Positions 14,597-19,966 of a DNA stretch of 33,244 nt are shown piece after piece (within the stretch, counting starts at the first letter, position 1; each line of letters starts with the position of its first letter). The notes under the pieces were generated by a model. It made no database searches. It was given only the letters and a program-made list of their open reading frames with translations, and was not told the origin of the DNA. The stretch is from an uncultured Oscillospiraceae bacterium (GTDB taxonomy: Bacteria > Bacillota > Clostridia > Oscillospirales > Oscillospiraceae). Where the stretch lies: contig CANRNF010000031.1 in NCBI GenBank assembly GCA_947631865.1, positions 1-33,244 of the forward strand. Direction: 5' to 3'. Position numbers and translations under genes: made by a program.

Positions 14597-14937
14597 GCCG
14601 TTCTCCTTTCTGTCTCTTTTTCAAGGTCGCTCAAAAACGCATTGACAACGAATGTCATAAGGTCTTGCATCGTTGCATAGGACATCACGTCCATAGCCCG
14701 TGTTAAACGCTCTTTTTGCGCCTGTGTGACGCGGAACTGCACCCGGTAGGGGTTCCGCCTATTCTCTGGCTTGCCTTTGATATGGCGCACTACAACGGGC
14801 CGTAGCATTACGCCGTAATCTGCATTACTCGCCATGCAATGCGTCGATTTGCAATACTTTGGAGCGATCTCTTTTACTTTGGCGATAAACTCCCGCGTTG
14901 GTATGTTGTGTTCCTGGCAGTATGCTTTTGGATTCAA
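14593..14937 (-). CDS. Phage protein with ribbon-helix-helix-like C-terminus
   Basis: 114 residues, TTG at 14937 behind AAGGGGTGATATT. The N-terminal part (MNPKAYCQEHNIPTREFIAKVKEIAPKYCKS) looks like a short helical DNA-binding or adaptor domain. The C-terminal region, with NPYRVQFRVTQAQKERLTRAMDVMSYATMQDLMTFVVNAFL, has a strand-helix-helix arrangement like Arc/MetJ repressors. A regulator of the early operon is possible. It is the last gene before the low-complexity tract. Confidence 0.6.
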   Translation of the reverse strand: MNPKAYCQEHNIPTREFIAKVKEIAPKYCKSTHCMASNADYGVMLRPVVVRHIKGKPENRRNPYRVQFRVTQAQKERLTRAMDVMSYATMQDLMTFVVNAFLSDLEKETERRTA

Positions 14938-14944
14938 AATATCA

Positions 14945-15372
14945 CCCCTTTTTGAAATGAATTATCCTTGCTGAACATTGCGTTTCGTTCCGACGCCTTT
15001 GCTAAACCGCTCTTAGCCGCTCTATGCAATTCCATCGCCTTACACTTCATCGCTTGCCTTTTCCTGTCCTTGCCTTTCCCTAGCTTAGCCTTTCATTTCG
15101 CTTCTCTTCCCTTGCATATCACCGCACGGCTTCTCCGTTGCGCGCCTGTGCAACCCCGTTCATTTCCTTTGCTAGTCCTGGCATTACGACGCCCAGCTTC
15201 TCCGTTACTTTGCTTCTCGTTGCCGCTCCATGCCATCGCAATGCCATTCCAACGGTGCAATGCGATTCCTGCGCCGCTCAAAGCTAGGCTACCCCCATGC
15301 CAAGCTAATCTTAACTGCGCTAAACCATGCCGCCGCGATTCCCGGCCAATCCATGCGGGGCTATTCCATCGC
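14945..15372 (-). repeat. Degenerate five-base periodic tract, copy 1 (non-coding)
   Basis: About 430 bases with no convincing gene on either strand. In the minus sense the strand is purine-rich and built from short words such as GGAAT, GGCAT, AGCAA, TTGCA and GCGGC, with a G recurring in the same place of successive five-base units over long runs. Example: TTGCA TAGAG CGGCT AAGAG near the left end. Pyrimidine bias of the other strand leaves it almost free of stops, which creates a long spurious plus-strand frame. It starts directly after the stop of the RAMP-like gene. Confidence 0.65.
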
Positions 15373-15966
15373 TTACTTAACCTCTTCCCATGTAAACCGG
15401 CCCTTGCCGCTATTGCGCCACTGACCGATGCCGGAGAATCTGCCATAGTCCAGCCACTCGCGGACAGCCTCTTCATGGTCATCGGACAGCATGACGATGG
15501 AAAACTCAACCGTAGCCCCGGCGGGTATCTGTTCGCTGATTGCGAGGCTCACGCGCTCCCCCTGCATGGTCTGCGCCCGCAACGGCCTCTGGCACTCTGT
15601 AATGTCGCCGCTGAAAAGAATGGGAATACAACGCGGCTCCGGGAAAATCAGCTTGTCGATTTCCTTTTTGAACGCCTTGATTTTCTCGCTTCTAGTACCC
15701 TTTACTTTCCGCAAGCCGCCGCAGGTGTCCTTGAAAAAACCTTTGATTTGATAGTCGTACAGAAACGGCGTACCATCGTCCAGCCGGGGAAATACGGTCA
15801 TGCCCTTTTCTACCACGGCGTCGGCTCCAAGCGCGGCCACTTCATCCTCGACCGTTGCGGCGTCAGGCGCTTTTGTTCCGATAAAGTCCCGGTACACTTC
15901 CTCATTTGCCGGGCTTGTCCCAAGAATGGGCTCCGTGAATGTAAGTTTGACTTTCAGTGTTTTCAT
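15373..15966 (-). CDS. RAMP/Cas7-like phage protein, function unknown
   Basis: 197 residues, ATG at 15966 behind AAGGAG. Several signatures of RAMP-superfamily (Cas5/6/7-type, RNA-binding ferredoxin-like) proteins appear in order. These are an N-terminal strand KVKLTFTEPILG (residues 5-16), DGTPFLYDYQIKGFFK (64-79) like the Csm3 'PYIPGSSLKG' turn, and RPLRAQTMQGERV (127-139). EQIPAGATVEFSI (145-157) follows, and then a C-terminal glycine loop GIGQWRNSGKG (179-189) that exactly fits GxGxxxxxGxG. It is one domain with no cas genes nearby. Close relatives are common in Clostridia phages and carry no function. It stands alone between two periodic tracts. RNA binding or processing is an inference. 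The family link is by motif, not by search. Confidence 0.6.
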   Translation of the reverse strand: MKTLKVKLTFTEPILGTSPANEEVYRDFIGTKAPDAATVEDEVAALGADAVVEKGMTVFPRLDDGTPFLYDYQIKGFFKDTCGGLRKVKGTRSEKIKAFKKEIDKLIFPEPRCIPILFSGDITECQRPLRAQTMQGERVSLAISEQIPAGATVEFSIVMLSDDHEEAVREWLDYGRFSGIGQWRNSGKGRFTWEEVK

Positions 15967-15984
15967 GTTTTACTCCTTATAAAA

Positions 15985-16250
15985 ATATTTTTGGATTCCC
16001 TGCTATGCAATTCGATTCGACGCCATTGCGCTACATTTCCTACGCAACTCACGGCCTCGCGCAGCGTTTCCGTTTCGTGTCCTAGCTGTACTATTCCTTT
16101 GCAACGCAACTCCCGGCTATTCGGTGCTATTCCTTCGCCATACACATCATCGCCCGGCTATTCCTTCGCCCTTCTGCTCCTGGCTTGGCCCGGCCGCGCA
16201 TATCCTTTGCCGACCCAATCTGCGCCTTGCCCTACGCCGCACTTCCGTAG
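15985..16250 (-). repeat. Degenerate five-base periodic tract, copy 2 (non-coding)
   Basis: About 265 bases between the RAMP-like gene and the preceding membrane-protein gene, with the same style as copy 1. In the minus sense it has ATAGC ACCGA ATAGC CGGGA (16130-16111), followed by GTTGC GTTGC (16110-16101), and TCGAATCGAATTGCATAGCA (16020-16001). The word GGCGAAGGAATAGC occurs twice (16139-16126 and 16170-16157). No gene is supported. It covers the 5' side of the RAMP-like gene and would be part of its transcript. Confidence 0.65.
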
Positions 16251-16514
16251 CTACTCGCCCATAATTTCGTCTGCGTATTCCGGCCAGCGGTCTATGTATA
16301 TCTTCGCCTCGCCGTTATAGCCGGTCATGTTGTATAGGTTCCGGGCGTAAGCGATTTGAGACGGTGACGGCTCTTTCTTTGGCTCTGGCTTGTCCCATGT
16401 GGTGAAAGATGCCATAGCGGCCAGAATAGCCAACAGGATGATTAGAACGACAGCCTTTCCGCGTCTGCGCCGTCTGCCCTGTCTCTGGTGACGGCCAATC
16501 AGCTCTCTCTGCAT
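16251..16514 (-). CDS. Small single-helix membrane protein
   Basis: 87 residues from ATG 16514 (GAGGGCG upstream). It overlaps the preceding gene by 16 bases. A very basic N-terminal stretch (RHQRQGRRRRRGK) is followed by one hydrophobic helix (VVLIILLAILAAMASF, about residues 20-36) and a Lys/Pro linker. A C-terminal soluble part contains PSPSQIAYARNLYNMTGYNGEAKIYIDRWPEYADEIM. The positive charge before the helix predicts an N-in topology. Unknown function. Confidence 0.6.
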   Translation of the reverse strand: MQRELIGRHQRQGRRRRRGKAVVLIILLAILAAMASFTTWDKPEPKKEPSPSQIAYARNLYNMTGYNGEAKIYIDRWPEYADEIMGE

Positions 16515-16699
16515 ACGCCCTCGTTCCACTCCTCGATAGCCACCTCCTCTGTGATGTGCCGTTCCGTATGCCGACAGCAACTCTTACAACGGATGTAGTA
16601 AGCGCCGTCTATCGGTGAGCGCCATACCTCTGCACGGCCACCGCAGTTACAGCGGTTTAGTTTCAAGTCGCCGTCATATACCAGGTGTTTGCTTGCCAT
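16499..16699 (-). CDS. Lar-like zinc-finger mini-protein
   Basis: 66 residues from ATG 16699 (GGGAGGGC upstream). The ATG overlaps the TGA of the previous gene (TGATG). NRCNCGGRAEVWRSPIDGAYYIRCKSCCRHTERHITEEVAIEEWNEGV has the Lar-type layout: CxCGG, CxSC, and a closing A-x-x-x-W-N helix. Lar proteins relieve type I restriction in some prophages. Here only the pattern supports that. It is the second Lar-like gene in this phage. Confidence 0.65.
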   Translation of the reverse strand: MASKHLVYDGDLKLNRCNCGGRAEVWRSPIDGAYYIRCKSCCRHTERHITEEVAIEEWNEGVCRES

Positions 16700-16815
16700 C
16701 AGTGCCGCCCTCCCAGCGGTAAACTCTCTATGAATCGTTCTATCGGTCCGATGTGTGGGAAGATATAGTCTGCTATGACACATCCGATAGCCAGCACGAA
16801 ACATGTCGTTATCAT
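16699..16815 (-). CDS. 38-residue membrane peptide
   Basis: ATG 16815 with GGAGAATACAG upstream, TGA 16699-16701 overlapping the next start. One hydrophobic helix (MITTCFVLAIGCVIADYIF) leads into a short amphipathic tail (GPIERFIESLPLGGRH). It forms part of a chain of overlapping tiny genes. Unknown function. Confidence 0.5.
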   Translation of the reverse strand: MITTCFVLAIGCVIADYIFPHIGPIERFIESLPLGGRH

Positions 16816-16831
16816 TCTGTATTCTCCATTC

Positions 16832-16966
16832 TTATTTGAAAACTAAATTGGCAATAATAACAAACAAGCCAACGAAGATCCAAAAATCTATAGACGATAT
16901 TTCCTCCTCTATTTTTGATATAATCTCTTTTATTTCTGTTATCGCTTTATATGTTTCGTCATCCAT
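16832..16966 (-). CDS. 44-residue C-tail-anchored membrane peptide
   Basis: ATG 16966 (ACGAGGCAATCTT upstream), TAA 16832. A charged helix with heptad-like spacing (YKAITEIKEIISKIEEEI) is followed by one membrane helix (FWIFVGLFVIIANLVF) and Lys. The layout resembles holin-like or membrane-anchored coiled-coil peptides. Overlaps the preceding 36-residue frame by 28 bases. Unknown function. Confidence 0.5.
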   Translation of the reverse strand: MDDETYKAITEIKEIISKIEEEISSIDFWIFVGLFVIIANLVFK

Positions 16967-17049
16967 AAGATTGCCTCGTGTCCTTTCTGGTCGCCTACGC
17001 TTCGGTGGACCATCTTGCCGGACTTGCGTCTCTTTATGCTCTCGCCCAT
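16939..17049 (-). CDS. 36-residue basic peptide
   Basis: ATG 17049 preceded by GGGGTGACGGG. It begins five bases after the stop of the 72-residue gene. Strongly basic (KRRKSGKMVHRSVGDQKGH), no hydrophobic helix. The support is only its good ribosome binding site and close packing, so it could be spurious. Confidence 0.35.
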   Translation of the reverse strand: MGESIKRRKSGKMVHRSVGDQKGHEAILWMTKHIKR

Positions 17050-17053
17050 CCCG

Positions 17054-17272
17054 TCACCCCATAAAGAAGAACATCGCCAGCATCCCGAAAAACGCGCCAA
17101 GGATGATGACTGCGAAGATAATATCTTCTGCCAGGTCAAGTTTCTGCGCCGCGTTCAACTTCCTGCTCTCTCCCTCATGTCTGAGCAGCCGCGCCGCGTC
17201 CAGAACCTTGTCCACGTCCTTCTCCGACGACGCGATGCTCTTTACCACGTCTGTAAATTTGCGTTCATCCAT
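17054..17272 (-). CDS. 72-residue tail-anchored membrane protein
   Basis: ATG 17272 behind AAAGGAGG. A charged helical part (residues 1-50, with SSEKDVDKVLDAARLLRHEG) leads to one C-terminal hydrophobic helix (IIFAVIILGAFFGMLAMFFF). The topology is cytosolic domain plus tail anchor. Its upstream region contains, on the opposite strand, the promoter of a small RNA. No family recognised. Confidence 0.62.
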   Translation of the reverse strand: MDERKFTDVVKSIASSEKDVDKVLDAARLLRHEGESRKLNAAQKLDLAEDIIFAVIILGAFFGMLAMFFFMG

Positions 17273-17293
17273 AAAAAATTCCTCCTTTGGTAT

Positions 17294-17322
17294 TTGACGG
17301 CCAATCGGAGGTTTGATATAAT
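17294..17322 (+). promoter_or_regulatory. Sigma-70-type promoter of a plus-strand small RNA
   Basis: TTGACG (17294-17299), a 17-base spacer and TATAAT (17317-17322), both near-perfect. It points against the surrounding minus-strand operon and is followed about 40 bases later by an intrinsic terminator. Confidence 0.75.
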
Positions 17323-17328
17323 AGCCTC

Positions 17329-17400
17329 GTGATATGGCCTAGTGCATTAGGTCTGTCACAGCCCTGTCTGGTGCTCCATCACCGGGCGGGGCGCTTTTTA
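17329..17400 (+). ncRNA. Short plus-strand RNA (about 70 nt), antisense to early operon
   Basis: From the promoter at 17294-17322, transcription should start near 17329 and stop at the T-run ending at 17399. The RNA holds a first hairpin GGCCTA-GTGCAT-TAGGTC and a second 13-bp terminator hairpin. It has no ribosome binding site or likely peptide. It is fully complementary to the spacer between the 58- and 72-residue genes on the minus strand. I cannot place it in a named family. Confidence 0.62.
17361..17399 (+). terminator. Intrinsic terminator of the plus-strand RNA
   Basis: GCCCTGTCTGGTG (17361-17373) pairs fully, with three G-U pairs, to CACCGGGCGGGGC (17380-17392). The loop is CTCCAT, and GCTTTTT follows. 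On the minus strand the same hairpin has no T-run, so it acts only for plus transcripts. Confidence 0.85.
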
Positions 17401-17574
17401 TTTTGCTAGTTGTGCGCACATTGCGTACAAGACTTTCACAAAGCATACAATCGACGCTATGGAGCAAACAGAAGAAACTATGTCGGCAAAACTGCTATTC
17501 TCTTCTTTTGCTTTGTTGCAACTTACAACAGCAAGCACCCAAAGTACGATTCCGTAAAACAATGAAGAGAGCAT
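17398..17574 (-). CDS. 58-residue two-helix membrane protein
   Basis: ATG 17574 (AAGGGGCAGTA upstream), TAA 17398-17400. Two hydrophobic segments (LFYGIVLWVLAVVSC, then IVSSVCSIASIVCFVKVLYAM) are joined by a charged turn (NKAKEENSS). A small holin-like or unknown membrane protein of the early operon. Its stop codon lies in the T-run of the opposite-strand terminator. Confidence 0.5.
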   Translation of the reverse strand: MLSSLFYGIVLWVLAVVSCNKAKEENSSFADIVSSVCSIASIVCFVKVLYAMCAQLAK

Positions 17575-17583
17575 TACTGCCCC

Positions 17584-17754
17584 TTACTTCTCTGCGCCAA
17601 CATAGCGCCGCCAGTTGCGGGAGAAGTAACTTGAAACGCCGTCCTTCGTCCTTACAGGCTTATTGATATGCTGGACGCCCTCACGCTCCATCCTGTACCG
17701 CGCAATACGGCGCTTGTACTTTCTCATGCTTGTGGGTTTAACCTTTTCTTTCAT
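17584..17754 (-). CDS. 56-residue basic phage protein
   Basis: ATG 17754 (AAGGAATAATACGC upstream), five bases after the previous stop. Nearly a quarter Lys/Arg (MRKYKRRIARYRMEREG) and ends in SSYFSRNWRRYVGAEK. A nucleic-acid binding role is plausible from charge only. Confidence 0.5.
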   Translation of the reverse strand: MKEKVKPTSMRKYKRRIARYRMEREGVQHINKPVRTKDGVSSYFSRNWRRYVGAEK

Positions 17755-17759
17755 GCGTA

Positions 17760-17969
17760 TTATTCCTTCTTCCTTGCGTCTATCCACTCTTCCAGCAGAC
17801 GCGCATACACAAAGTAAACCGGGCCTCCCGTAACGCTCTGGATGTATGTCCCAAACGGGAAAGCGCCCTGTTGTATGCCCTGTCGTAGTGTTTCAACGCC
17901 GATGTGCATACCCGTGGCCCGGAGGCGTTCTGCCGCCTCTTGCGGGGTCATTGTTTCGATAATGTCCAT
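17760..17969 (-). CDS. Excisionase-like helix-turn-helix protein
   Basis: 69 residues, ATG 17969 behind AAGGAGGG. MTPQEAAERLRATGMHIGVETLRQGIQQGAFPFGTYI is a MerR/excisionase-like winged HTH pattern (tpxEAAerL ... v.tlRqgIqqG.fpfG). It ends in a hydrophobic VYARLLEEWI helix. Many Firmicutes phages carry this small protein in the early region near the Cro-like gene. Its use as an excisionase is not proven. Confidence 0.68.
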   Translation of the reverse strand: MDIIETMTPQEAAERLRATGMHIGVETLRQGIQQGAFPFGTYIQSVTGGPVYFVYARLLEEWIDARKKE

Positions 17970-17978
17970 GTTCCCTCC

Positions 17979-18170
17979 TTATGCCGTGTCCTTTTCCAGA
18001 AGTTCATCAACGGTACAGCCGTAAAGCGCCGCCAGCTTTCGCTGATACTTTCTAGCTGGTTTGTTCACGCCGCGCTCCCAGTTGCTTACTGCGGCCTGGT
18101 CTACCTCTAGGCGCTCTGCCACATCCACTTGCCGAAGCTGCGCCCGCTCCCGCAATTCTTTAAGGCTCAA
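17979..18170 (-). CDS. Cro-like Xre-family regulator
   Basis: 63 residues from TTG 18170, with GGGGGTG upstream and no suitable ATG. It is a single Cro/C1 HTH: LKELRERAQLRQVDVAERLEVDQAAVSNWERGVNKPARKYQRKLAALYGCTVDELL. It is the first gene of the leftward early operon, downstream of the promoter at 18348-18320. Its natural role is to antagonise the divergent CI-type repressor. Confidence 0.85.
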   Translation of the reverse strand: MSLKELRERAQLRQVDVAERLEVDQAAVSNWERGVNKPARKYQRKLAALYGCTVDELLEKDTA

Positions 18171-18216
18171 AAACTCACACCCCCATTCTTAAATCTTAAT
18201 TTTATGAGTTTTTATA

Positions 18217-18246
18217 TTGACAGCCCCGACGGATGAGTGGTACAAT
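18217..18246 (+). promoter_or_regulatory. Promoter for the repressor gene (rightward)
   Basis: TTGACA (18217-18222), an 18-base spacer and TACAAT (18241-18246). An imperfect 11-bp inverted repeat, CGGATGAGTGG (18230-18240) with CCGCCCATCCG further right, surrounds the -10 box. The leader to the repressor is about 150 bases and crosses the opposing promoter. Confidence 0.7.
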
Positions 18247-18271
18247 ACATCTGCCACAACATACCGAAAAC

Positions 18272-18358
18272 CGCCCATCCGAGGGGGTCTGTTTTCTGTA
18301 CCCTAATTGGTACGCTTATATAATAACTCATGAAATTCGGTAAGTCAATACAGAAAAC
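18272..18358. promoter_or_regulatory. Inverted repeats of the lysogeny control region (candidate operators)
   Basis: GTTTTCTGTA (18291-18300) is the exact reverse complement of TACAGAAAAC (18349-18358). TACCGAA and TTCGGTA occur around 18273 and 18337. GTACC-CTAATT-GGTAC lies between them at about 18298-18313. They bracket the leftward promoter, as operators for the CI/Cro pair would. Confidence 0.5.
18320..18348 (-). promoter_or_regulatory. Leftward early promoter
   Basis: Minus-strand TTGACT (18348-18343), a 17-base spacer and TATTAT (18325-18320). It would drive the Cro-like gene and the whole leftward early operon after a leader of about 140 bases. It faces the repressor promoter at 18217, so the two transcripts overlap. 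Confidence 0.72.
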
Positions 18359-18406
18359 TTAATTTATTCGGTTTTGTTGAATCTGCCAAAAGCGAGGCCT
18401 TTCAAT

Positions 18407-18766
18407 TTGGATATTACGCTAGAAAGGATATTGTCTTTGCTCCCACGCAACGAAAACGGGAAGATAAAGCGTGGAGAACAGGCCAAATTTGCGCGGAGCA
18501 TTGGATATGACAGCGGTGACATCGTTTCCATGTGGAAGAATGGGTCTAGCACATCATACTTGACGAAGATTCATGAAATTTCTGCAAAGTACAATGTATC
18601 AGTAGAATGGCTGCGGGGCGAAACGGATATAAAAGAACCCGGCATCCAACCGGGTGCCGGGTCGCTGGATGAAGAACTCATTGCGCGGCTTCTTCTTCTG
18701 ACGCCAGAGGAACAGAAGCAGGTTGACGCTTTTGTTCAAGGTCTTTTAGCATCTCGTTCAGAATGA
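18407..18766 (+). CDS. CI-type phage repressor (Xre HTH)
   Basis: 119 residues from TTG 18407, which has GCGAGG eight bases upstream. A TTG at 18374 would add 11 residues but lacks a site. The HTH part contains ERILSLLPRNENGKIKRGEQAKFARSIGYDSGDIVSMWKNGSSTSYLTKIHEISAKYNVSVEWLRGETD, a Cro/C1 fold. A short C-terminal helical region (LDEELIARLLLLTPEEQKQVDAFVQGLL) takes the place of the usual S24 protease domain. So it should not self-cleave like CI of lambda, and release from lysogeny would need an antirepressor or other signal. It opposes the Cro-like gene. Confidence 0.82.
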   Translation: MDITLERILSLLPRNENGKIKRGEQAKFARSIGYDSGDIVSMWKNGSSTSYLTKIHEISAKYNVSVEWLRGETDIKEPGIQPGAGSLDEELIARLLLLTPEEQKQVDAFVQGLLASRSE

Positions 18767-18821
18767 CCTTTTCTTCTTGGGTCAACCTCGCTATGTAGTC
18801 CTTTGCCTCTTGCAAAGTCAT
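18678..18821 (-). CDS. 47-residue phage protein antisense to the repressor 3' end
   Basis: ATG 18821 behind AGGGAGG; a TACAAT box (18864-18859) with a weak TGTAAA 17 bases away could be its promoter. The sequence MTLQEAKDYIARLTQEEKVILNEMLKDLEQ is a pair of amphipathic helices, a form common next to phage repressor genes in Firmicutes. It runs opposite to the repressor and overlaps its last 89 bases, so the two transcripts would pair at their 3' ends. Confidence 0.62.
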   Translation of the reverse strand: MTLQEAKDYIARLTQEEKVILNEMLKDLEQKRQPASVPLASEEEAAQ

Positions 18822-18926
18822 TGCAATTCCCTCCCTTCGGAAAATATTGGTAAAGGGAATTGTATCAAAAGTTACAGAAAATTTACATCTAATTGACAAT
18901 ATCAGACAGAAAGAGAGGATATAGGC

Positions 18927-19862
18927 ATGGCAGTTATAGCAAAGTTTATTTCCTATGATGGGGGGATAGCGTTTTCGGAAAAGGCTATGAAGATTCAACG
19001 GCAGGATGAAGATGCTTTAGTCGTCCCGCTGGATGATGTGGTGTCTGTGCGCGTTAGACGGCCACAAGAGGATAGCGAGGGCTTTGTCCGCGTTGAGACG
19101 GCGGATGGTAAGCGCATAAGAGTTTTCTTTGATGATGAACAGTTGCAGGAGGCGGTTCAATTCAAAAGGGCGTTTGATGCTGCTGTATCAGATTTTGATG
19201 ATGACCATGCATTAGCACCTGTCCCAGAAATGAACACATACGCACGCCCGCAACGCCAAAACCGTTATGCCGAAAGCACGCAGGCATACCGTGAGTATTC
19301 TGACAGAGCGCCCCAAAAGCCAATATTCAGAAAATGGTGGTTCTGGGCGGCTTGCGCTGTTTTGGTGGTAGGCGTTATCGGAGCTATTGCGGGCGGCGGC
19401 GAAGATAAGAAAGAGAACACTCCAAGCGCCGCAAACCAGAATGTATCAGAGCCAGCCACGCAAAATGATGTCCAGTCAGCCCCTGAACAAGCCAGCGGCG
19501 CGGTGAACATCGGGGACTATGCCGTTGAGATAAAGAGCGCCTTTAAGACTGTGGACTATGAGGGGAATCCCGCGCTGGTCATTACATACACATGGACAAA
19601 CAACAGCGATGATACGACAAGCGCTATGGCCTCTCTCCTGGAAAAAGCATTCCAGGACGGTGTACAACTTGATAATGCCTTTTTGTATGATGTTTCAGGG
19701 TATGACCCTGACCACTATTTGACAGAGATTAGGCCGGGCGTTTCTCTTGATGTACAGCAAGCGTTTGTATTAAGGAGCAACAGTCCGGTGGAGGTTGAAG
19801 TAAGCGATTTGTTTAGCTTTGAGGACCCGGCCACAAAGACGTTTGACCCTAACAACCTATAA
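18927..19862 (+). CDS. Membrane protein with DUF4429-like and DUF5067-like domains
   Basis: 311 residues, ATG 18927 with GAGAGGATATAGGC upstream. The cytosolic N-terminus (residues 1-95, FISYDGGIAFSEKAMKI, VRVETADGKRIRVFF) resembles DUF4429, a PH-like module. A linker with Gln/Arg leads to one membrane helix (FWAACAVLVVGVIGAIAGG, about 140-158). An Asn/Gln/Ser-rich spacer follows. The outer part (VEIKSAFKTVDYEGNPALVITYTWTNNSDDTTSAMASLLEKAFQDG, to 311) matches the DUF5067 Ig-like pattern. It lies between repressor and integrase, the usual place for lysogenic cargo genes expressed from the prophage. A superinfection-exclusion or host-surface role is inference. Confidence 0.7.
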   Translation: MAVIAKFISYDGGIAFSEKAMKIQRQDEDALVVPLDDVVSVRVRRPQEDSEGFVRVETADGKRIRVFFDDEQLQEAVQFKRAFDAAVSDFDDDHALAPVPEMNTYARPQRQNRYAESTQAYREYSDRAPQKPIFRKWWFWAACAVLVVGVIGAIAGGGEDKKENTPSAANQNVSEPATQNDVQSAPEQASGAVNIGDYAVEIKSAFKTVDYEGNPALVITYTWTNNSDDTTSAMASLLEKAFQDGVQLDNAFLYDVSGYDPDHYLTEIRPGVSLDVQQAFVLRSNSPVEVEVSDLFSFEDPATKTFDPNNL

Positions 19863-19906
19863 ATAAAAATCCCCACCCCGGCGTTGGAAGCACCAGAGCG
19901 GAGAAA

Positions 19907-19941
19907 AGGACGTGATTAGGTTGGTCCCCATATCACGTCCT
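19907..19941. promoter_or_regulatory. Perfect 10-bp inverted repeat upstream of integrase
   Basis: AGGACGTGAT (19907-19916) and ATCACGTCCT (19932-19941) with a 15-base spacer. CCTCCAT-TATAAC-ATGGAGG follows directly, a second hairpin that holds the ribosome binding site of the integrase. This may be an operator, an integrase arm-type site or a translation-control structure. Confidence 0.45.
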
Positions 19942-19966
19942 CCATTATAACATGGAGGGAGAAAAA

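Noticed and set aside
15093-15509. A 138-codon minus-strand frame across the RAMP-like gene end and tract 1
   Set aside because: Wrong frame relative to the well-supported 15373-15966 gene; its Arg/Gly/Ala/Ser-rich product is what the tract would give in any frame.
14945-16250. CRISPR array next to a Cas-like protein
   Set aside because: There are no identical direct repeats of 20-40 bases with unique spacers; the periodic unit is about five bases and degenerate.
14968-16320. A 450-codon plus-strand open frame over the periodic tracts
   Set aside because: It runs antisense through the RAMP-like gene, has no ribosome binding site, and its openness follows from the pyrimidine bias of that strand.
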